From NCBI GenBank assembly GCA_023667145.1, contig JAMPAQ010000001.1, positions 489,595-541,842 of the forward strand: a DNA stretch of 52,248 bases. The letters are read 5' to 3'. Each line of letters begins with the position of its first letter. Position 1 is the stretch's first letter. The notes under the pieces are model-generated. The model was not told the origin of the DNA and searched no databases. It saw nothing but the letters and a program-made list of their open reading frames with translations. The position numbers were made by a program, and so were the translations under genes. The stretch comes from Pseudoflavonifractor sp. GTDB taxonomy: Bacteria; Bacteroidota; Bacteroidia; Bacteroidales; Muribaculaceae. Of the stretch, positions 15,467 through 24,313 are shown one piece after another.

Positions 15467-17905
15467 ATGAAAGTATTGAAGTTTGGCGGGACATCCGTGG
15501 GTACCGTAGAGAGTCTGCGGAATGTCAAGATGATAGTCGAACAATGCACCGAGCCGGTGATAGTTGTAGTATCGGCGCTCGGTGGCATAACCGACCAACT
15601 TATCAACACCGCGCACCTCGCAGCACGAGGTGACATCTCATATCTGGAATCGTATGCCAAGATTGTCGAGCGTCACAACAATGTGATAGACGGCATTGTC
15701 CCCGAGCCGCTGAGGCTCGATGTCAGGTCAATAGTAGGGCCGTTGCTTGAGGAGCTTGGCAATATATATAGAGGTGTAAACCTCATCCACGACTTGTCAG
15801 ACCGCACCCTTGACATCATCGTCAGCTATGGAGAGCGGTTGTCGTCAGTCATCATCAGCCGCATTATCGAGGGAGCGCGACACTTTGACTCGCGCAACTT
15901 CATCAAGACCGAGCGTCAGTTCGGGAAACACATCCTTGACAACGAAGCCACGCAGAAACTGGTACACGCGACTTTTGACAACAACGACTTCACCGTGGCC
16001 CTCGTCCCCGGATTTATCTCAACCGACGCCAACGGCGACATAACCAATCTCGGGCGTGGCGGGAGCGACTACACCGCCGCCATACTCGCCGCCTCACTCG
16101 ATGCCGATGTCCTTGAAATATGGACTGACGTTGACGGCTTCATGACAGCCGACCCCCGTGTCATCAACAACACGTACGTGATTGACCACCTGTCGTTCAT
16201 TGAGGCGATGGAGCTGTGCAACTTCGGGGCCAAGGTAATCTACCCACCGACGATATATCCCGTGTTCCACAAGAACATCCCCATACTCATCAAGAACACG
16301 TTCAACCCCACCGCTCCCGGTACAAGGATTTCAGATGGACATCCCTCGGCTGACGGAAAGTCGATGATCAAGGGCATATCGTCAATCAACGACACCTGCC
16401 TGATTACCGTCACAGGTCTTGGAATGGTGGGTGTGATAGGCATCAACTCACGCATCTTCAACGCATTGGCCAAGAACGGAGTCAGCGTCTTTCTCGTGTC
16501 CCAGGCAGCCAGTGAGAACAACACCTCATTTGCGGTCAAGAATTGCGATGCCGACCTGGCCGTACAAGTACTCAACGATGAGTTTGCCGCCGAGCTCGCC
16601 ATCGGCGAGATAAGCGACATAAAGGCCGAGCCCAATCTCGCCACGGTAGCGATTGTCGGCGAGAACATGAAGCACACCACCGGCATCGCCGGCAAGCTGT
16701 TCAACACACTCGGGCGCAACGGCATCAACGTCATAGCCTGTGCCCAAGGAGCCTCGGAGACCAACATCTCGTTTGTCATCGACTACAAGAACCTGCGCAA
16801 GGCCCTCAACGTAATACATGACTCTTTTTTCCTCTCTGACACTCAGGTATTGAACTTGTTTATCGTTGGTGTAGGCAATGTGGGTCGCAACTTGCTTGAA
16901 CAGATATCCAAGCAACAGGAAAACCTGCTCAAGCACAAGGCCCTGTCACTGCGTGTCGTAGGAATAGCCAACTCCCATAAATGCGTGTTTGACCGTGACG
17001 GGATTGAGATTGACGATTACAAGAGCCGTCTCGAAAGCTCTGACATAGAGGCCACTCCCGCCAATATACGCGACGAGGTGCTGAGAATGAATATCTTCAA
17101 CTCCGTTTTTGTCGACTGCACCGCGAGTGCCGAGATAGCGGCCCTGTATGCCGACTTGCTGTCCCACAATGTCAACGTGGTGGCGGCCAACAAGGTGGCG
17201 GCATCATCGGAATATGCCAACTACGCGCACCTCAAGCAGATTGCCCGCAAAAAGGATGTGAAATTCCTGTTTGAGACCAACGTAGGCGCGGGACTGCCCA
17301 TCATAAACACCATAAACAACCTGATCAACTCGGGCGACAAGATACTCAAGATTGAGGCCGTTGTGTCGGGAACACTCAACTATATATTTAATGTGATAAG
17401 CAAGGATATACCGTTGAGCAAGGCAATCATGATGGCAAAGGAAGCCGGCTACAGCGAGCCCGACCCGCGTGTCGACCTGTCGGGCAAGGATGTCATACGC
17501 AAGCTCGTCATCCTCGCCCGCGAGGCCGGATATGTGGTGGAGCAATCGGATGTACGCCGGAATCTGTTCATCCCCGAAAAATACTTTGACGGCAGCCTCG
17601 ACAACTTCTTCAACACAATAACGGAGATTGACGAGGAGTTTGAGCGGAAACGCGTCGATGCCGAGAGCCGTAACGAGCATTTCAGGTTTGTGGCCCGATT
17701 GGAGAATGGCAGTGTCGAGGTGGGTCTGCAACGTGTCGGAACCCAACATCCGTTCTACTCACTTGAGGGGAGCAACAACGTCATCCTGCTCACGACCGAG
17801 AGATACAAGGAGTATCCCATGGTCATCAAAGGCTATGGAGCCGGGGCCGAGGTGACAGCTGCGGGTGTCTTTGCCGACATAATCAGTATTGCCAACATCC
17901 GATAA
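15467..17905 (+). CDS. thrA: Bifunctional aspartate kinase / homoserine dehydrogenase
   Basis: The 812-residue enzyme catalyses the first and third steps of threonine and methionine synthesis: aspartate to aspartyl phosphate, and aspartate semialdehyde to homoserine. The kinase begins with KFGGTSVG at residues 4-11 and carries GRGGSDYTA near 197. Two ACT regulatory domains follow at about 310-460, suggesting end-product feedback. The dehydrogenase NAD(P) fold starts with GVGNVGRN near 467, and its catalytic part holds GTLNYIFN near 634 and GKDVIRKLVIL near 672. It heads a plus-strand operon with the homoserine kinase-like gene 15 bases on and thrC after that, making the full path to threonine. 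Confidence 0.97.
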   Translation: MKVLKFGGTSVGTVESLRNVKMIVEQCTEPVIVVVSALGGITDQLINTAHLAARGDISYLESYAKIVERHNNVIDGIVPEPLRLDVRSIVGPLLEELGNIYRGVNLIHDLSDRTLDIIVSYGERLSSVIISRIIEGARHFDSRNFIKTERQFGKHILDNEATQKLVHATFDNNDFTVALVPGFISTDANGDITNLGRGGSDYTAAILAASLDADVLEIWTDVDGFMTADPRVINNTYVIDHLSFIEAMELCNFGAKVIYPPTIYPVFHKNIPILIKNTFNPTAPGTRISDGHPSADGKSMIKGISSINDTCLITVTGLGMVGVIGINSRIFNALAKNGVSVFLVSQAASENNTSFAVKNCDADLAVQVLNDEFAAELAIGEISDIKAEPNLATVAIVGENMKHTTGIAGKLFNTLGRNGINVIACAQGASETNISFVIDYKNLRKALNVIHDSFFLSDTQVLNLFIVGVGNVGRNLLEQISKQQENLLKHKALSLRVVGIANSHKCVFDRDGIEIDDYKSRLESSDIEATPANIRDEVLRMNIFNSVFVDCTASAEIAALYADLLSHNVNVVAANKVAASSEYANYAHLKQIARKKDVKFLFETNVGAGLPIINTINNLINSGDKILKIEAVVSGTLNYIFNVISKDIPLSKAIMMAKEAGYSEPDPRVDLSGKDVIRKLVILAREAGYVVEQSDVRRNLFIPEKYFDGSLDNFFNTITEIDEEFERKRVDAESRNEHFRFVARLENGSVEVGLQRVGTQHPFYSLEGSNNVILLTTERYKEYPMVIKGYGAGAEVTAAGVFADIISIANIR

Positions 17906-17920
17906 TCACAAGCAATCAAT

Positions 17921-19126
17921 ATGAAACATATCATAGTATTAGGCGATGGAATGGCCGACGAACCCATCGAGTCACTGGGCAACCTCACCCCCTTGCAGGC
18001 GGCTGAGACCCCGACAATGGATTATCTTGCCCGCAATGGCCGTGTCGGTCTCCTCTCGACCGTTCCGGCGGGATTTCATCCCGGCAGCGAGATAGCCAAC
18101 CTATCCGTACTCGGGTATGATGTCTCCCAAGTCTTTGAGGGACGCGGATCGCTTGAGGCAGCGAGTATGGGCATCGCGATTGACGATGACGAGATGGCCA
18201 TGCGCTGCAACCTTATCTGCATCGAGGACAGCAAGATAAAAAACCACTCTGCCGGACATATCACGACAGAGGAGGCTACCGAGCTGATAAATTTCCTCAA
18301 TGAGAAACTGGGTGACGGACGCGTCTCGTTCCATCCCGGCATCTCATACCGCCATCTCATGAAAATCAAGGATGCCGACAAGCGACTCTCATGCACCCCA
18401 CCGCACGACGTGCCGGGAGCCTATTTCCTTGATGCCATGGTCAAGGCCACAGAGCCGGAGGCCGAGGAGACAGCCGACTACATCAACTCACTCATACTCG
18501 ACTCCCAGGAACTTCTCGCAAATCACCCTGTCAACCTACGCCGTATCGCCGAGGGCAAAGACCCGGCCAACAGCATCTGGCCTTGGTCGCCGGGCTACCG
18601 GCCAACAATGAAGACTATGCGTGAGCTTTATGGCATAAAGTCTGGCATCGTCATCTCTGCCGTCGACCTGATACGCGGCATCGGGGTATATGCCGGATTG
18701 CAGCCCATCATTGTCGAGGGCGCCACCGGGTTGTACGATACAAACTATGAGGGCAAGGTCCAGGCCGCTATCGAGGGCCTCAAGACCAATGACTTCGTAT
18801 TCCTTCACATCGAGGCGAGCGACGAGGCCGGACATGAAGGGGATGTGGAACTCAAGAAACGCACAATCGAGTATCTCGACAGACGCATCCTTGCCCCGCT
18901 GCTTGAGGCTACCTCCTCGATGGACGAGCCGGTAGCCATAGCGGTGTTACCTGACCACCCTACCCCATGTCGTCTGCGTACCCACACGTCAAACCCAGTC
19001 CCGTTCCTCATATACAAACCCGGGGAGACGGCTGATGATGTGACGACATTCAGCGAGCGCGAGGCAGAGCGCGGCAGTTACGGCACCCTCGCGGGAGATG
19101 ACTTTATAAAAGAATTTTTGAGATAA
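17921..19126 (+). CDS. Proposed homoserine kinase (cofactor-independent phosphoglycerate mutase family)
   Basis: The 401-residue protein belongs by sequence to the archaeal-type cofactor-independent phosphoglycerate mutases of the alkaline phosphatase superfamily. Metal-binding residues are visible as GDGMAD near 8-13, the nucleophile region as GSEIANLSVLGYD near 55-67, HIEASDEAGHEGD near 295, and DHPTPC near 347. In Bacteroidetes this gene sits between thrA and thrC, and the family has been proposed to supply the homoserine kinase step for lack of a normal thrB. That layout is seen here, with gaps of 15 and 21 bases. The activity is a context-based proposal; a glycolytic mutase role remains possible. 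Confidence 0.85.
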   Translation: MKHIIVLGDGMADEPIESLGNLTPLQAAETPTMDYLARNGRVGLLSTVPAGFHPGSEIANLSVLGYDVSQVFEGRGSLEAASMGIAIDDDEMAMRCNLICIEDSKIKNHSAGHITTEEATELINFLNEKLGDGRVSFHPGISYRHLMKIKDADKRLSCTPPHDVPGAYFLDAMVKATEPEAEETADYINSLILDSQELLANHPVNLRRIAEGKDPANSIWPWSPGYRPTMKTMRELYGIKSGIVISAVDLIRGIGVYAGLQPIIVEGATGLYDTNYEGKVQAAIEGLKTNDFVFLHIEASDEAGHEGDVELKKRTIEYLDRRILAPLLEATSSMDEPVAIAVLPDHPTPCRLRTHTSNPVPFLIYKPGETADDVTTFSEREAERGSYGTLAGDDFIKEFLR

Positions 19127-19147
19127 CCGGAATAAAGTATATAGCAG

Positions 19148-20464
19148 ATGCAATATTACAGCACAAACGGTACGGCTCCCAAGGCATCGCTTGAAGAAGC
19201 CGTGGTAAGGGGCCTGGCAACCGACCGGGGCCTTTACATGCCCGAGAGCATCCCCACCATACCCAAAGCCTTTTTCAACCACATAGGCGAGATGAGCCTG
19301 CCCGACATAGCCTATGTCGTGGCCAATACACTGTTTGGTCAGGACATAGAGTCAGACAAGCTCAAGGAGATAGTAAACGAGACACTTAACTTTGACATAC
19401 CCCTCAAGCACGTCGCCGACAACCGATACAGCCTTGAGCTGTTTCACGGGCCGACACTCGCGTTCAAGGATGTAGGCGCACGGTTCATGGCAAGGCTGCT
19501 CGGATATTTCAACCGCAAGAAAAATAATTCGTCCACAGTCAACGTGCTTGTAGCCACATCGGGCGATACCGGGAGCGCGGTGGCAAACGGATTTCTAAAC
19601 GTCCCGGGTGTCAGGGTGTTTGTACTCTACCCCAAAGGGAAAGTGAGCCGCATACAGGAGGCCCAGTTCACAACTCTTGGCTCCAACATCACGGCCATTG
19701 AGGTGAACGGGACCTTTGATGACTGCCAGGCATTGGTCAAGGCCGCATTCATGGACCGCGAACTCAACGACCACATGCTGTTGACCTCGGCCAACTCCAT
19801 AAACGTGGCCCGGTTCCTCCCCCAGATGTTTTACTATTTCCACGCATACGCCCAGCTGGCAAGGATGGGTAAACCCCTTGACAAGGTAGTCGTGGCAGTA
19901 CCGAGTGGAAATTTCGGGAATATCACCGCCGGACTAATCGGCAAACGCATGGGACTCCCGATAAGCCGTTTCATTGCCGCCAATAACCGCAACGATGTGT
20001 TCTACAAATATCTCAAGACCGGCACCTACACTCCGCAGCCCTCTGTGACGACAATTGCCAACGCCATGGATGTCGGAGACCCGTCAAACTTTGCACGCAT
20101 CCTCGACCTGTATAGTCACTCACACGAAGCCATCGCCAAAGAAATAAGCGGTTTCACATACACCGATGATGAAATATCGCAGACACTTCGTGACACCTAC
20201 CGTGACAAGCACTATCTCCTTGACCCCCATGGAGCCGTTGCATACCGCAGTCTGCTTGAGGGACTGCGTCCCGACGAAACCGGCATATTCCTTGAGACCG
20301 CCCATCCGGCCAAATTCAAGGAGACAGTCGAGTCAATCACCGACGACACGGTAAAGATACCCTCAAAGCTCGCCGCGTTTATGAAGGGCGAGAAAAAGAC
20401 CGTTCCGCTCGGCAAGCAATTCCCGTCATTCAAAAAATATCTATTGAGCGTGGATGCGGATTGA
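19148..20464 (+). CDS. thrC: Threonine synthase
   Basis: This 438-residue fold type II pyridoxal phosphate enzyme converts O-phosphohomoserine to threonine. The N-terminal threonine synthase domain starts with MQYYSTNGTAPKASLEEAV. The cofactor lysine lies in GPTLAFKDVGARFM near residue 107, and the phosphate-binding loop is ATSGDTGSAVANGF near 136-149. It is the third gene of the thr operon and closes the pathway. Length and motifs are normal for bacterial threonine synthase of the E. coli/yeast type. Confidence 0.96.
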   Translation: MQYYSTNGTAPKASLEEAVVRGLATDRGLYMPESIPTIPKAFFNHIGEMSLPDIAYVVANTLFGQDIESDKLKEIVNETLNFDIPLKHVADNRYSLELFHGPTLAFKDVGARFMARLLGYFNRKKNNSSTVNVLVATSGDTGSAVANGFLNVPGVRVFVLYPKGKVSRIQEAQFTTLGSNITAIEVNGTFDDCQALVKAAFMDRELNDHMLLTSANSINVARFLPQMFYYFHAYAQLARMGKPLDKVVVAVPSGNFGNITAGLIGKRMGLPISRFIAANNRNDVFYKYLKTGTYTPQPSVTTIANAMDVGDPSNFARILDLYSHSHEAIAKEISGFTYTDDEISQTLRDTYRDKHYLLDPHGAVAYRSLLEGLRPDETGIFLETAHPAKFKETVESITDDTVKIPSKLAAFMKGEKKTVPLGKQFPSFKKYLLSVDAD

Positions 20465-20505
20465 CAGCATCCACAGCTCATATCTAACCCATAAAATATT
20501 AAATC

Positions 20506-20868
20506 ATGGCAAACAAACGTCAATTGAAGAAGCAAATCAAGTGTGTATGCGGCGACCTGGCCGGTGAGTGCATCGTGGCACGCGACATGATACCCGGTGT
20601 CGATTTCAAGGGTATGAACGAGATTATATATAAGATTGCCGAATTGCAGTCATTGACACTCGCCCGCGTGACATTCTCGTTTGACAAGACCCCAAAGGAC
20701 TTTGACACTCTCCACGAGTACCACACAGCATGCCATAAGTATTATGGCGCAGCCTACTCAAAACTGCGTGCCGACTTCAACAACAGCGTGCAGGAGATTG
20801 TTAAGGATATGAACGCCCAGCTGCCCACAGAGCAGAAGGAAGCCAACAAAAAGGCTGCCCAAGCCTGA
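20506..20868 (+). CDS. Small conserved Bacteroidales protein, unknown function
   Basis: This 120-residue protein has no signal peptide or membrane segment. It is mostly helical by inspection, with a central stretch (about 45-100) rich in aromatic and charged residues and a lysine/alanine tail. The N-terminus has KKQIKCVCGDLAGEC with three cysteines in a short stretch (near residues 13-22), perhaps structural. It lies 41 bases after thrC and 28 bases before the acyltransferase gene, so it may be cotranscribed. I recall similar short hypothetical proteins in Bacteroidales but know no function. Confidence 0.75.
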   Translation: MANKRQLKKQIKCVCGDLAGECIVARDMIPGVDFKGMNEIIYKIAELQSLTLARVTFSFDKTPKDFDTLHEYHTACHKYYGAAYSKLRADFNNSVQEIVKDMNAQLPTEQKEANKKAAQA

Positions 20869-20896
20869 GCCACGGCAGCTGACCTATAGCTGATAG

Positions 20897-21436
20897 ATGA
20901 ATCTGAGCAAGCTGATATTAAGGATAGCCGGATGGCGGGTAGACATAACCGTCCCCGACTATCCTAAATCTATAATCTGTGTCGCGCCCCACACAAGCAA
21001 CTGGGACTTCATACTCGGTAAACTCGCGTATGCCTCCATAGGACGCAAGGCCGGTTTTCTGATGAAGGAAAGTTGGTTTTTCTTCCCGCTAGGCTGCTTC
21101 TTCAAAGCCATCGGGGGAATACCCGTCCCTCGACAGAAAGGATCGTCATTGACCGACAAGATTGTTGAGCGGTTCAGACATTCTGACAGACTGACAATAG
21201 CCATCACTCCCGAAGGTACGCGTCGGCGCACCGACAACTGGCGGCGTGGCTTCCTGTATATCGCCTATGAAGCCAAAGTCCCGATATTGCTTGGGGCGAT
21301 AGATTATGGAAAAAAAGAGATAACCATATCACGAGAGTTTACCACCACCGGCGATGTCGATGCAGATTTAAGCTCAATCAAAAGATACTACCGGGATTTC
21401 ACGGCACTGTATCCCGAAAAATTTTCTACCGACTGA
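20897..21436 (+). CDS. PlsC-like 1-acyl-glycerol-3-phosphate acyltransferase family protein
   Basis: The 179-residue protein is a short member of the lysophospholipid acyltransferase family. The catalytic HX4D box is HTSNWD at 32-37, the glycerophosphate-binding motif is PEGTRRR at 104-110, and GGIPVPRQ at about 72-79 matches block II. There is no strong N-terminal membrane helix, though the region 55-70 is hydrophobic and probably membrane-associated. It would acylate a lyso-lipid on the inner face of the cytoplasmic membrane; the true substrate is not known. Its stop lies two bases before the next ATG, so the two are translated together. Confidence 0.85.
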   Translation: MNLSKLILRIAGWRVDITVPDYPKSIICVAPHTSNWDFILGKLAYASIGRKAGFLMKESWFFFPLGCFFKAIGGIPVPRQKGSSLTDKIVERFRHSDRLTIAITPEGTRRRTDNWRRGFLYIAYEAKVPILLGAIDYGKKEITISREFTTTGDVDADLSSIKRYYRDFTALYPEKFSTD

Positions 21437-21438
21437 CT

Positions 21439-22227
21439 ATGTCCCAACCGATAAAGATAGCTGTCGTACAGCTCGACATAACAAACGGCGACAAAGAGGC
21501 CAACATCCTTTCTATCGCCGACAAGATGCACCGCGTGGAAAAGGACACCGACCTCGTTGTACTGCCAGAACTATGCACAACCGGCTTCCTGCTCGACACA
21601 GAGGCCATGGAGAGATTGGCCGAGCCGGTATCAGGATTGACTATGGACACCGTCTACCGATATGCGCAGGTTTTCAACATGGCGGTATGTGGCAGTTTCA
21701 TCGCACGCGTCGGCACAAAATTCTACAACCGTGCGTTTTTCATCGAGCCGTCAGGCGAGGAGACATTCTATGACAAGCGTCACCTGTTCTCACTGAGCAA
21801 CGAGGCACGTTTCTTCTCGCCCGGGGAGAGCTCATGTCCTATAATACGGTTTCGCGGATGGAACATCAATCTTGTCGTCTGCTATGACATGAGGTTTCCC
21901 GCCTGGTGCCGCAACAGCGAGAATCATTATGACTTGCTTATAGCCCCCGCCAACTGGCCCACATCACGCGCCTACGCTTGGAAACAACTGCTGATAGCCC
22001 GGGCAATCGAGAATCAGAGTTTTGTCGTCGGAGCCAACCGCATGGGCATCGACGAGTTTGGCGAATATCCCGGTGAGTCATATATCATAGACTACTTGGG
22101 ACATCCCGTGGGGCGCTACAACACCGACGAAGGCATAGTGTATGCCACCCTCCACAAGGACGGTATGGAATCGCTGCGCACAAAGTTCCCGGTATGGAGG
22201 GACGCTGACCGCATACAGCTATTGTAA
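21439..22227 (+). CDS. Carbon-nitrogen hydrolase (nitrilase superfamily, omega-amidase-like)
   Basis: The 262-residue protein has the full nitrilase triad: Glu44 in LPELCTTGF, Lys113 in YDKRHLF and Cys148 in VVCYDMRFPAW. The sequence around the cysteine and the length match the YafV/omega-amidase group, which removes the amide from alpha-ketoglutaramate or ketosuccinamate as metabolite repair after glutamine transamination. The substrate is inferred from subfamily resemblance. It is the last plus-strand gene of this block and converges on coaE. Confidence 0.88.
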   Translation: MSQPIKIAVVQLDITNGDKEANILSIADKMHRVEKDTDLVVLPELCTTGFLLDTEAMERLAEPVSGLTMDTVYRYAQVFNMAVCGSFIARVGTKFYNRAFFIEPSGEETFYDKRHLFSLSNEARFFSPGESSCPIIRFRGWNINLVVCYDMRFPAWCRNSENHYDLLIAPANWPTSRAYAWKQLLIARAIENQSFVVGANRMGIDEFGEYPGESYIIDYLGHPVGRYNTDEGIVYATLHKDGMESLRTKFPVWRDADRIQLL

Positions 22228-22238
22228 TCATTTAACAA

Positions 22239-22260
22239 GAATCCCCCTCGTTCGGGATTC
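22239..22260. terminator. Short hairpin between convergent genes
   Basis: GAATCCC (22239-22245) pairs with GGGATTC (22254-22260). It lies between the amidase gene and coaE and just touches the coaE stop. There is no T tract, so efficiency is uncertain. Confidence 0.4.
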
Positions 22261-22852
22261 ACTTACTTCTCAATGCCCCCTGACGCTCCCGCAACAAAGA
22301 ATTTATCTGCGGTAACAATGGTACACAATCATCATTGATTACCTCATACGTGGTAATCCTCTCCTGGGGCAGAAATCCCTGGGAGTTGATGCGGGCCAAC
22401 ACATCATCGTATTCCATATTGTTACGCCGCATCACGCGCCTTATGCGCAGCTCCATTGGAGCAATCACCTCCCACACATCGTCAACGAGACGGTGCAATC
22501 CGCTCTCATAGAGTATTGCGGTCTCTACCCACATCTCTCCATCGGCGCTATTGAGCCACGCCGTGAGGTCTTCTCTCACAGCCGAATGGACTATTGCATT
22601 TAGCCGTCTTAACGCAGCGGTGTCATTAAATACGATATCTGACAGACGCTTACGGATTATCACGCCACCGGCCACAGCCTCACGGGAAATCTCATCGGCA
22701 ATGCGGCGCCTTATCACCTCACTGTTGTCCATCAGCGACTTAGCCCGCGTATCGCAGTCATACACATCATATCCCATAATGGTCAGCATATTGGCCACCA
22801 CGGATTTGCCGCTGCCTATACCGCCGGTTATCGCCGTCACATGTCTTGCCAT
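22259..22852 (-). CDS. coaE: Dephospho-CoA kinase
   Basis: The 197-residue P-loop kinase performs the last step of coenzyme A synthesis, phosphorylating the 3'-hydroxyl of dephospho-CoA. Walker A is GGIGSGKS at about 10-17, followed by the family's GYDVYDCDTRAK segment at 27-38; the lid region has RRVMRRN near 147. It lies 10 bases downstream of the YbbR gene. The order nusB, yajC, ybbR, coaE is one I know from Bacteroidetes genomes. Confidence 0.95.
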   Translation of the reverse strand: MARHVTAITGGIGSGKSVVANMLTIMGYDVYDCDTRAKSLMDNSEVIRRRIADEISREAVAGGVIIRKRLSDIVFNDTAALRRLNAIVHSAVREDLTAWLNSADGEMWVETAILYESGLHRLVDDVWEVIAPMELRIRRVMRRNNMEYDDVLARINSQGFLPQERITTYEVINDDCVPLLPQINSLLRERQGALRSK

Positions 22853-22862
22853 CTCATATCAG

Positions 22863-23849
22863 TTATTTTCGTTCAATCACATACTCCACACTGTCGGGCG
22901 TAAACGACAGATTGCGGTAGGCATCAGCATGATATGACACCGCTACAGGGAGTTTAGCCGGAGAGCCGTCAAGAGTCGAGGCAAAGTCAACATAAGCCTT
23001 GATGTCGGGACGTGCCTCGTTATAACTGCTCATCGGGACAAGATAAGATGCCTCAATCTTGGAAGGGAACGTTATCATGCCCATCCCTGCGGGAATATTG
23101 CGCACCTCTATCGGTATTATCTGACGTTTGGAAATCAACGGCTCCACAGGGACTGTCACCGAGATACGGTCGGGAATGATACGCACGCCGGCAACCGCCA
23201 CCAGCCTCACCTCGACAGTTGTCGTGTCGCGCAAGTCGGTAAGCACTATCGGCATGGTCTTGACCGATGTCAGACCGGCGGGAAGCGGATCGACCGAAAA
23301 CAATCTCACTGAGTCCACGTTGGTCATCAGATTTCCGCTGATGATATATTGGTAATTGGGCTTCACATCGGCGTTGACGACCACTGCGGCCTTGCGTCCC
23401 GGAGATGATGTGTAAAAAAGGTTGATTGAGTCAGGCTTAACCGAGACAATCTGCACTCCGTTACCAAAAAATGACCGCACACGTCCGTTAAGTTCCGTCT
23501 CATTGAGTATCATACGGTTGTCGTCCTTGGCATAGTCATTGAAATTGATGCCCATGACCGGGACACGCCCCCAGACATATCTGACGAGCGACGACCCCTT
23601 GTCCCTTACGCTGACGTTAATCACGTCGGGCATCGAGCTTATCAACGTGACACTGTCGGGGACAGATGTCAGTTCCACAGGGATCTCGATATCCTCCTGC
23701 ACCTCATTGTTGAGCGTGAGCAACAACCAGAATACAAATGATATGACAAGGAACACAAGGAACAACAGCATGTCACGCCCACGAGACGAGTGTAACAACT
23801 CGCTGGCGTGCTCCTTGGCTACAGTCGCTTTATCTTTTAATGTAGACAC
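22863..23849 (-). CDS. YbbR-domain protein, single-pass membrane anchored
   Basis: The protein has a short cytoplasmic N-terminus, one membrane helix (DMLLFLVFLVISFVFWLLL) and an extracytoplasmic strand-rich region with YbbR-like repeats, such as EIPVELTSVPDSV and VPVEPLISKRQIIPIEVRN. YbbR proteins of Firmicutes bind and stimulate the diadenylate cyclase CdaA; whether this one does is unknown. The frame is open up to 23891 and has ATG codons there, but those lie in the yajC terminator hairpin (23872-23904). I therefore prefer the GTG at 23849, giving a start of VSTLKDKATVAKEH; an upstream ATG start would add 14 residues. Confidence 0.82.
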   Translation of the reverse strand: MSTLKDKATVAKEHASELLHSSRGRDMLLFLVFLVISFVFWLLLTLNNEVQEDIEIPVELTSVPDSVTLISSMPDVINVSVRDKGSSLVRYVWGRVPVMGINFNDYAKDDNRMILNETELNGRVRSFFGNGVQIVSVKPDSINLFYTSSPGRKAAVVVNADVKPNYQYIISGNLMTNVDSVRLFSVDPLPAGLTSVKTMPIVLTDLRDTTTVEVRLVAVAGVRIIPDRISVTVPVEPLISKRQIIPIEVRNIPAGMGMITFPSKIEASYLVPMSSYNEARPDIKAYVDFASTLDGSPAKLPVAVSYHADAYRNLSFTPDSVEYVIERK

Positions 23850-23871
23850 CTGTATAAAGTTAACGTGAAAA

Positions 23872-23904
23872 GGCCCTCCACCGGTCATCACCGTTACGAG
23901 GGCC
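23872..23904 (-). terminator. Terminator after yajC
   Basis: On the minus strand GGCCCTC and GAGGGCC form a stem, with a further ACGGTGATGACCGGT fold in the loop, followed by TTTTC. It lies just beyond the yajC stop and overlaps the earliest possible start of the ybbR frame. Confidence 0.6.
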
Positions 23905-23939
23905 CATGATACCGTGGGGCGGGTAAGACAGGCTCCAGC

Positions 23940-24266
23940 CTACTTCTTCTCGTCGGCAGCCTGCTGCTGGGCATCTGCGGCCGAGGGATAAACCGAACCC
24001 TTGTCGATTGTAATTTTCACATTATCGGAAATCTCCACTACAAACGTCGATTCCTTTACCGCACGGATCTTGCCATAGATACCGCCGGCGGTTATAATCT
24101 TGTCGCCTACAGTCAGGCCGTCGCGAAACTTCTTGATTTCCTTTTGTTTCTTCTGCTGGGGACGTATCATGAAAAAGTAGAAGATGGCTATAAGAGCCAC
24201 AATCATGATCAGGTTCATGGCTCCGGCACCTGACGTACCCTGCAATGCAATGAGATTCTGTATCAT
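23940..24266 (-). CDS. yajC: Preprotein translocase subunit YajC
   Basis: The 108-residue protein has one membrane helix at about 17-34 (AMNLIMIVALIAIFYFFMIR). The RPQQKKQKEIKKF motif follows, then a small cytoplasmic beta domain with GDKIITAGGIYGKI. YajC associates with SecDF and the SecYEG translocon and supports protein export. A minus-strand TATATTTG box at 24303-24296, in the gap after nusB, is a likely promoter. Confidence 0.95.
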   Translation of the reverse strand: MIQNLIALQGTSGAGAMNLIMIVALIAIFYFFMIRPQQKKQKEIKKFRDGLTVGDKIITAGGIYGKIRAVKESTFVVEISDNVKITIDKGSVYPSAADAQQQAADEKK

Positions 24267-24295
24267 CAGTCGATATGTTTAGATAATTAATTTCA

Positions 24296-24303
24296 CAAAT
24301 ATA
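24296..24303 (-). promoter_or_regulatory. -7 box upstream of yajC
   Basis: The minus strand reads TATATTTG, a TAnnTTTG match, 30 bases before the yajC ATG and inside the short nusB-yajC gap. The -33 element is not clear. Confidence 0.45.
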
Positions 24304-24313
24304 ATCCAATTAT

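Noticed and set aside
23850-23891. N-terminal extension of the YbbR protein to the ATG at 23891
   Set aside because: Those codons overlap the terminator stem behind yajC and do not look like protein, so the GTG at 23849 is preferred; the longer form cannot be fully excluded.
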